Source: Monocercomonoides exilis
Taxonomy: Eukaryota; Preaxostyla; Oxymonadida; Polymastigidae
DNA length: 64,000 nucleotides
Reading direction: 5' to 3'
NCBI GenBank assembly: GCA_001643675.2
Contig: LSRY02000009.1
Location: 1,497,501 to 1,561,500 of the forward strand
Below the pieces are notes generated by a model. The model worked only from the letters and a program-made list of their open reading frames with translations. It did no database searches and was not told the origin of the DNA. This document shows positions 57,079 to 64,000 of the stretch, in pieces. Positions within the stretch are counted from its first letter, which is position 1, and each line of letters starts with the position of its first letter. A program made the translations under genes and the position numbers.

Positions 57079-57806
57079 TTGCAAGTGTCATGCAAAGGTG
57101 TGCTAAATGTTGAGCTCTTTGGTTCATCATCCGAAACACTTCGATTTTGTCCAAAGATTCCTCATTTGATGAAAATGCATTTTACCCAACAAATGCTCCA
57201 CAAGAACAAAAAACATTTAATGATCCTCCGCCACACAGCGATATTTTACCAGAAACTTTGCTGAAAGAAGATGGTTCATCCCAATCATTTGCTTCGCGTT
57301 TTTTCACAAAGGAAAAGGATACAAGCAACATTTAAGAAAAGCAAGGAAAGAATAAAAATGTTCAAAAGAATGCACGCGTCACATTTGCACATTCAGCTTG
57401 AAGTGGGAAATTTTCTTGAGAAGATAGATCTTGCAGATTTTGACTGGATCGAAGACGAATTGGTTCTGCTAGTGCTATTTTTCCAGGTCTTGAGTTGGTG
57501 AAAGGAGTGGTCAGTGATTCGTTGCAAAAAAAGAAAAAGCTTGAATGGAATTATCTCCAGTTATTTGTTCAAGAGCAGCTCCACAGTGTTATTCGAACTG
57601 TTTTTTCTTGCAGTCAGAAAAGAAAAGATGTGGATGATTGTCAAAATGTGCTTCCAAAAGAAACAAAAGGGCAAATGATTCAAGAGGTGAAGCCTGGAAC
57701 TGTGTTGGGATCCAAATGCATTGAGCGACGACTGCAGCCAACTCGCCGGGGTGATGCTGTGGCTTGCTGTGCAAACATTTTTCTTTCGATTCTGACTTCG
57801 CATTGA
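57079..57806 (+). pseudogene. Unrecognised decayed coding region
   Basis: Plus-strand fragments in changing frames: 'SSFDENAFYPTNAPQEQKTF' (57.16 kb), 'RIKMFKRMHASHLHIQLEVG' and 'LEKIDLADFDWIEDELVLL' (57.4 kb), then 'EWNYLQLFVQEQLHSVIRTV' (57.55 kb) to TGA at 57804-57806. The texture is protein-like, but frames do not join. No family recognised. Confidence 0.35.
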
Positions 57807-58304
57807 CCAGCACTTGACCGCATCTGCAGGGCTATTCCACTCCTCAAAAGCATATTGGCCTCTGCCTTTCAAATGAAGAATGCTCAAGCACTCAGAATTC
57901 ATAATATGGCAATGCCATTTCCTCCTCAACAAATCAATCGCGTCTGCAGGATTCCCTTTTCCTTCGCCTCCTCCTTCTTCTTCTGATTTTCCATATATTT
58001 CAAATTCTTCTTCTGCAATTTGATATCCTCCATTTTTCCAAACACATTCTTCCTCACAGAAATCTCCAGAGCCTTTCATCAATCTGCCATTTCCACTCGC
58101 ATTGCCACCTGGAAATTCATTGTTCGGATTGCATTCACTAAAGCCGCTGTCCAATGTGTTCTCCTTTTCACTTTTCTTTTTTCTCTTTCTCTTTTCTTTT
58201 CCCTCTCTTCCTCTCTTCATTCCTTCCTTCCTTTCTCTCTCTCTCTCTCTCTCTTCTCGCTGTTTCTCTTTGTTTTCTCTCACTCGCTCGCTCGCTCTCC
58301 ACAA
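57561..58304 (-). CDS. Open frame of doubtful status, 247 codons
   Basis: A minus-strand frame with an Arg/Glu/Lys low-complexity start (from the pyrimidine-rich plus strand), then more varied sequence including 'GFSECNPNNEFPGGNASGNG', 'GSGDFCEEECVWKNGGYQIA', 'PADAIDLLRRKWHCHIMNSE' and 'GRGQYAFEEWNSPADAVKCW'. The repeated 'NPADAI'/'SPADAV' hints at real, possibly duplicated coding sequence, but it overlaps plus-strand fragments at 57.56-57.80 kb, where only one strand can be coding. Unrecognised. Confidence 0.35.
   Translation of the reverse strand: MWRASERVRENKEKQREERERERERKEGMKRGREGKEKRKRKKKSEKENTLDSGFSECNPNNEFPGGNASGNGRLMKGSGDFCEEECVWKNGGYQIAEEEFEIYGKSEEEGGGEGKGNPADAIDLLRRKWHCHIMNSECLSILHLKGRGQYAFEEWNSPADAVKCWSMRSQNRKKNVCTASHSITPASWLQSSLNAFGSQHSSRLHLLNHLPFCFFWKHILTIIHIFSFLTARKNSSNNTVELLLNK
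58232..58254 (+). repeat. (TC)n dinucleotide run
   Basis: Short CT/TC run in a broader pyrimidine-rich segment (58.15-58.31 kb). Confidence 0.8.
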
Positions 58305-58479
58305 TCCTTAACACAATCATTCGAAGAAGACAATGAAGATGAGACAAAGATATGGTTGGACTAGAATCAGCCAAGCCTTCAACTGTCTGTGAAAATTTTG
58401 CACAAGTCTCTTATGCTCCTCCTTCTTGGTTCAACTCAGAGGAATCTGCCCTCTTCTCTCTCTTCTCTTCTATCTTTTC

Positions 58480-58573
58480 TTTTCTTTTCTTTTCTCTTCT
58501 CTTCTCTTCTCTTCTCTTCTCTTCTCTTCTCTTCTCTTCTCTTCTCTTCTCTTCTCTTCTCTTCTCTTCTCTT
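58480..58573 (+). repeat. (TCTTC)n pentanucleotide repeat
   Basis: Nearly perfect CTTCT/TCTTC pentamers over about 95 bp, giving Ser/Leu/Phe frames on plus and 'EEKRR' repeats on minus. No independent sign of coding. Confidence 0.9.
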
Positions 58574-58699
58574 AACTCTTTTCTTTCTCCTCCTTTTTCG
58601 TTAAATTTTCTATTAATTTCTTTTTGTGTCTCTTCTTCTTCTTCTTCTTCTTTTAATTTGACATGTTTCATGTCATTTCAAATTGACATGTATGAATTA

Positions 58700-60350
58700 A
58701 AACTGAGTCGCGGAATATTCAAACTGAGAAGAAATGTGACGAAAGAGGGAATTTATTTTGGTATTTATTGAAGATGAAGAAGACAATTGGCAAATTGAAG
58801 TAGACGAAATGTGGCTGCCAAGGAAGGAAGGGTTGCTCATCTTTCTGTGCTTGAAGGACATGGCTTTTCGTCCTGCGTGATTGAAAGGAATCAAAAATCA
58901 ACGAGATTGCGGATGAGGAAGATAAACCCTGATGAAAACGAAGAGAATGAGTTGGCTGTGCTTCAACAGCGAAGAGGAAGATGGATGGAAAGGTTGGCAT
59001 TCGCTTATCAACACTCACGATGCAGATGACAATGCTTCTGAAATGCCTTCTCTGATGCTCAACGCACAAAATTCAAAGAACCATGACAAACATAGAAGCT
59101 GGATGAAACAACGACTTTGTTGAAAAACAAACGATGAAAACAAAAACCATCAAATTCTCTTTCATCAGATGTGGCGACATAGAAAGCAAACTTCGATGAA
59201 AATCTCCTTGCTTGCGAAAAATGGCTGTCCCTTCGAAGAATGAAATTCAAGTGCTGCTGGCCTGAATGTTGTTCGACTGCAAGCTAATATTCGATAATTG
59301 GATGTCTCGTAGTTGGCGTTTCTCCACTCTTTTGAAGCAAAAGCGGAATCAGAAATAGAATTTAGTAGCTTTCCATATCTGCTCAGAGCAGTCCGTGAAA
59401 CAGGAAAGCCTTATAAATAAAACCGATATTTTGGGGTTCTTTTTTTCCATTGAATTCTTGCCTTTTTTTTGCGATAGATATCCATCTTTTGATATTGCCA
59501 GTCACTTTCCTTGCCAAAAAATTGTTCCACTGCATTATGCCCCCAAATGCTATATAATATTGTGCAGATTTTGTCCTTCACTGAATTCCATCCACTTTTT
59601 GTCTTCATTTTATAATATAACAGTTGAATTTGTTTTCACCTCTTGCTCCAAAAAAAATCATGAAAATCATGTATCTTCCGTAACTTCATTTATTTTCCAA
59701 TGCCTATATAATAATCTGCTCCATTCTCATCGTATTGCTCCACAAAGCGGAGATTGGCCATTTCAACAATAACTCACATTCCTGCACTTTGGAGAGGACA
59801 CAGACGGAAATATCTTCACAATCAATTGGGCAATATAAGTTGCATACAACATCATTTTTGTGTAATTGATGAAATTGTTGCATTCCCCTTGGCCATCCAA
59901 TTGACAAAAATCAAAGGTCAGAATTCCAATAATATTGCATCTCCACCATTTCTTGTTGTCACACAGGAAATAATATTTCAAATTCTGCAGGTTATGTTCA
60001 CTCACGGATTTCTCATTCTGTGAATGGAATATTCCGTTCTTTCGAATCTGATGATCATGTAATCCATTACAACAAACAAGAAAAAGATTTTCTTTTTCTT
60101 CATAAAACATTGCCAAAATGTTAACACGAGATGAAACGGTGTGAATTCATAGATTTTTGTGATTGTTTTGTGTTTTTATTTTCCATCTGCTTCTTCTATT
60201 CGATCATACACGAATTCAATGTGAATGATAAAAATGCTGTTGTTTTCTGGTACATTATTTCTTTAAAACACAGACGGAATTCAACACAAAAAAATTCACT
60301 GGTTTGCAGATATTGTTATGCTTGAATCCTTGATTGTTGAGGTTTTATTT
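58700..60350 (+). pseudogene. Unrecognised decayed coding-like region
   Basis: Short plus-strand protein-like pieces: 'WQIEVDEMWLPRKEGLLIFL'-like sequence at 58.78 kb with stops around it, 'WLCFNSEEEDGWKGWHSLIN' (58.95 kb) and 'FPYLLRAVRETGKPYK' (59.37 kb). From 59.4 to 60.35 kb even these are lacking. No family recognised and no intact gene. Confidence 0.3.
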
Positions 60351-60369
60351 TATTATTTATATTTGTTTG

Positions 60370-61707
60370 AAGAGTTGCTTTCTGAGCTTGAAGATTGCAA
60401 TGATAACGAGCAGAAGCAAAAAATCATTGAAATGAATGAACTTATGGACGAAATGGAAAGTATGAATTCAGATCAATATTAAGAATCGAGCAATTCGAAA
60501 AAATTCAGAAAATGATTGATGAAAAGAAAATGAATTTTGGAAATGTGATTCTGCTTTTGAAGCACATTGGCTATTGTGAAATGTTAAAGCGCACATCCAA
60601 CTCAAATTTTGGAAATTCTTCATTGGGAAAAAGTTTTGCCGAAATGATTATTTTTGAAAATGAGAAAAAAGAAGAAAAGAATGAAAAACTTTTGGCTGAC
60701 CTTTGCAAATGCTATACAATGCTCAGTTATCATAACCTTAGAAAGGAATTGCTTTCAATTTGTCTGTCTAGCCTTTTGAAAGCAGCTTTGAACAAAGATG
60801 ATAGTGAGGAGACTCGAAAAGAAGTGGAACTGGCTTTATCATGTTCAAGTTACATTGATGATGGAACTGAATGAGCATTTCTATTTCCCATTTTTGATGA
60901 GATTTATTTTTTCCTCCTTATTTTTCATCAGAAAGTGGAACAAGAACTTTTCTTGGATAAGATGACAGAAATCATCAAAAATCACCAGGAGCATCACGAT
61001 CACACTCAACTTGCTCATCAGTGCGCTTGGGAATTTTTGATTAATCGATAACACAAAGACAAAAGCTTGGAAAACTTAATTGCGAATGAGCTGCATTTTG
61101 CCAGAGAAGCATCAAGAGAACTGGAAGAACTGAGGAAATGTGTGGATTGGAAGAGAAAAAGAGGGGAGGAAGGGGGGAAAAAGACTCTGGAAGAGCTTGC
61201 TTTGATGAGATGGCTTGATATGATTGGTTCTTTCTTTTCTGATTGCAGATTGCCGAATAAAGAATTAGCTGAGCTTATCACAATCATTGTTCAGATATTT
61301 CGAGCAGCAAAGGAGAATTATCGAGGAATTTGTGATCAGTGCATTTATCCATTGAGCAAAGCAGCAAAAAATAGAGCTGTGAAGATTGAAGACTTGTTGG
61401 AAAGCAAGCTGTTGATATTGCTTTAGAAGAGATTACACAATCACATGTGTTCGATAAACAAACTCCGGATTGCTTGAATTTTTTCAGAATCCTTTGCGAA
61501 AGATTGAGAAGCAAAAGAGAAATAGAAAGTGATGAAGCGAAAAGAAAAGAGTTGAAAAGGAAAGTGCTTGAAAAGATGGAAGAAGAAGTATACGAAGATT
61601 GTATCATCAGTTCAGTTGTCGCAAGATTACAAAACAAAGCTTTGCCTGTAAGTTGGTTCCATTCATTGGTGATTATTTTGTTTGTTGCTGATCCGTTGGC
61701 TTTTTGA
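60370..61707 (+). pseudogene. Member of expanded oxymonad-type family, fragment 2
   Basis: It reads 'LLSELEDCNDNEQKQKIIEM' (60.37 kb), then after a frame change 'KMNFGNVILLLKHIGYCEML', 'SSLGKSFAEMIIFENEKKEE', 'KLLADLCKCYTMLSYHNLRK' and 'EETRKEVELALSCSSYIDD'. A probable intron or break follows (60.87-60.93 kb). Next come 'MTEIIKNHQEHHDHTQLAHQ', a TAA at 61049-61051 (the related copy at 54 kb has Leu here), 'HKDKSLENLIANELHFAREA', and a frameshift near 61.40 kb before 'TPDCLNFFRILCERLRSKRE' and 'LEKMEEEVYEDCIISSVVAR'. Homologous to 53840-54480. Multiple lesions make it a pseudogene; the family's function is unknown. Confidence 0.7.
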
Positions 61708-62080
61708 TTCATTTTGTGCTTTCATCTTTCCACTTCATTTGATTTGAACAAAATACCTGTTCTTTTTTCTGTTTTCAAGAAAAGTTGATGTTATTTTTTC
61801 GAAAATCAACTTTCTTCGTCTTTTGAATTTGATTTTTTTCGCATTTCAAATCCAATAAAGAGAGTATTTTTTTATTTCTTTAAAACATATTTCAACTTTT
61901 TTCCCTCTTCTTCAAGAATACTAAATATTTGAAACAACCATTTGTGATTCCTTCCTTCCTTCTTTCTTTGCTTTGCTGCTTTCCAAAGTGTGTTGAAAAA
62001 AGACAAAGAAAAAAAAATAAAAAGAAAAAAAAGAAAAAAGAAAAAAGAAAAAAAGAAAAAAATAAACAGTACATTTTTCA
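61708..62080. other. Intergenic between convergent genes
   Basis: AT-rich with an A/G-rich run at 62.00-62.06 kb that gives a spurious Lys-rich frame. Downstream of both the pseudogene and the beta-helix gene; no gene seen. Confidence 0.5.
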
Positions 62081-64000
62081 GCTCTATTGAAGAATCAAAT
62101 TCACTCCTCTTGAAAAGGCTCTTGAATCTGAAGGAATATCAATCTGTTTTGTGGTTGTTCCGTAATCAGAAACATAGCTTGAGATATTTGTATTCTCCTC
62201 TTTTCTCCTCATCCCCCTCTGAAAGTCTGAATTTACCGAACTTAAAAGACTCTTCCTTTCTTCGTATTCAGTTAGCAGCATCTTCTTCTTCCACCATCGC
62301 CGAACAAAAAACAATGCCACTGCAAACCCAACACCAACAACTGCAGCAGAAACAGCAATCATTATAATCATCGTCATGTCGTCAACCACACCAGAATTAT
62401 TTCCTTCACTCACGCGCAAAGGAATTGTTGTCAAATCTTTGTTGAATGCATTTTTAGTTGAAAACTTCGGCACAACATACTCATCTGATCCATCAGCACG
62501 CTCCATGGCATCAAGAGGAAATATCGCACAAACTGCATTCTCATTGCTGCAGTTCAATTTATTTGTCACTGCAATTTCTGCCAATTCGTCTGTGAATTTT
62601 CCGGCATTAGTCTGGTTTGCGAGCAGCACCATCAAAAGATTGTAATTCAGAAGACATTCTCCTGTCAGAGTCACTTCATATCCCTCTCCACTTTTCGCAC
62701 TTGAAATACTTACCGGCTGAGGTGTAAACAGACTCGACATCATATCAGAGGTAAACCCAACAAGCGAGCAGTTGTTGTTTTCTATCCAGAAACTGTCCGG
62801 AAGTTCCTCTGTGATTTTTTCTTCCCTACGACTGCTTTGCGCGTCAATTCTTGATTTTTCACTTTCGATTTTGGATTCAAAATTTATTGAGCTTCCAGCG
62901 CCTCTTATAAGCTCAATAGCACCTTTATCATCATTTTCCTGTGCTGTGTCGCTTTTGCATATAATGTTGTGAGCAACTCTCGGAAATGCCTCGAATTCAA
63001 CAGAGTTCCCTTTAAACGATCCAGGATCGATAGACAGATAGCTGTTTTCAGTGTAAATATCTCCCTCAAGCTTTGTTCTGAATGTAGTATTTCGCACAAA
63101 AACAGAACAATCAACGAAGCTCAAAAAAGAGCTGCTCCATTCACAAATATCGTTTTCAGAGTTTTCTTGTACTTCGTCAGCAGAAGAAAGAATTTCCTTA
63201 ATTAAAAAGCTGCAACCTGTTATTTCAACACAGCTACATCTATTTGCAGCCAAAAAGAAGCCTTTTCCAGAGATATGCGAATTGAAGGAGACGTTTGTGT
63301 TAACGAACTTAAGAGGAACATGAAGAGGAATCGAAGATTTCTCATCGTGCGATGAAGTGTTCAGATTTATATAAGAAGATGATGATGTCTGACGAATTGA
63401 AGATATGTTTGAGGAGTAGGATGTTGTTGAAAAAAGTGAAGTGGATTCTGTGAAGTGGTTATGAGTACTGCTTTCATATGAACTCTTTTCCTTCGCTGAA
63501 AACAAAATCAGCGATTTTTGATCATTTACAGTTATGTTGTTTAAGCTGCATTCATTCAACTGCAGATTCACTTTGCTTTCGTCGACCAGCTCGGAACAGT
63601 CAATGAAAAAAGATTCGCTTCTAAATAGAACTTTATTAAGATTCATCAAAGTACATAAGAGCGTTCCTGCTTCAATTTTGAATGTAGTAGGAATGATCAT
63701 TAGTTCATTTAAAGATGAGATGGTACAGCGTTCAATTCCAAATGTTCCCTCATCATCAATAAGAAAGAGACAGCTCACAGGCAAATTGGCAGTGATCTTG
63801 ATGTTCGTGTTATTCATTCTGCAATTTCCTTTGATAACCACATGAATATCCATTTGTTCATTACATTTGCAAAGTTTTGATTTTTGTTTAATTCCCTGCC
63901 TTTTATTTACTTCCTGTTCGCTTTTTTCAAATAACAGTCCAGCTCTATCTGCTTCTCCTTCCACAGAAAGTGAATTCCACGTAACAGAATCGAAGATTGA
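62081..64000 (-). CDS. Beta-helix (pectin-lyase-fold) surface protein with C-terminal membrane anchor, partial
   Basis: An uninterrupted frame from the window edge to TAG at 62081-62083, about 639 residues visible; the start is outside. It has the serial short rungs of right-handed beta-helix proteins ('MNNTNIKITANLPVSCLFLI', 'FIDCSELVDESKVNLQLNEC', 'VEITGCSFLIKEILSSADEV'), each with the conserved pattern in which a small alternating hydrophobic strand ends in Cys/Ser. Near the C-terminus is a transmembrane helix ('MTMIIMIAVSAAVVGVGFAV') followed by the basic stop-transfer 'RRWWKKK' and a cytoplasmic tail of about 55 residues. The predicted product is a type I cell-surface protein of the class expanded in oxymonads; ligand unknown. 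All Gln codons are CAA/CAG. It is the only apparently intact member here; the remnants at 9.4 and 11.3 kb are relatives. Confidence 0.75.

Noticed and set aside
1-64000. Genetic code with TAA/TAG as Gln
   Set aside because: The long intact frames (epimerase, glycosyltransferase, beta-helix, transposases) use only CAA/CAG for Gln, TGA lesions also occur in decayed genes, and one TAA replaces Leu. Kept as a finding to be counted, not as the working code.

Overview
This window is nuclear DNA of a eukaryote: it is AT-rich, its genes carry GT-AG introns, and it is full of low-complexity Ser, Glu and Lys tracts. It also holds right-handed beta-helix surface proteins with a C-terminal membrane anchor and several DNA transposon families. 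The combination (intron-bearing genes, repeated 'EQCGE...PCRSL' beta-helix proteins, an expanded degenerate 'DKSLEEL...ELHFARE' family) suggests an oxymonad such as Monocercomonoides. This is inference from recollection of such proteins; no search was run. The long intact reading frames fit the standard genetic code.

Layout. 1-4.04 kb (-) and 5.6-9.36 kb (+) hold two decayed members of a large gene family; a third lies at 45.55-48.6 kb (+). The first contains a recognisable ubiquitin-like domain. 9.37-12.48 kb (-) holds two beta-helix protein remnants. 14.61-44.36 kb is a large palindrome. Its left arm is 14610-22787. Its right arm is 24688-26275 plus 37795-44363. Each arm carries a multi-exon UDP-glucuronate 4-epimerase-like gene and a decayed Merlin (IS1595-like) transposase; the spacer is about 1.9 kb. 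The right arm is interrupted by 11.5 kb of foreign DNA (26276-37794). The uninterrupted left arm is the empty site, and the inserted block has short terminal inverted repeats and an ATAT duplication. The block carries decayed plus-strand coding sequence and a multi-exon, transposase-like gene on the minus strand.

That transposase-like gene is the most unusual object here. Its coding sequence contains a run of about 15 consecutive, mutually unrelated hairpins (34.75-35.61 kb) around its putative catalytic motifs, and its upstream coding frame runs through a near-perfect 51-bp minisatellite.

The right part holds a pogo/Tigger-like transposon with terminal repeats and TA duplication (51250-53582) whose second catalytic Asp appears replaced by Gly, and a glycosyltransferase family 25 gene (55963-56808). 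It also has two decayed members of the oxymonad-type expanded family, purine-rich and pyrimidine-rich low-complexity tracts, and a large beta-helix membrane protein gene running off the right end. Functionally there is no operon-like system. The intact cellular candidates are the epimerase, the glycosyltransferase and the beta-helix surface protein, all consistent with cell-surface glycan or adhesin biology. The rest is mobile or decaying DNA.
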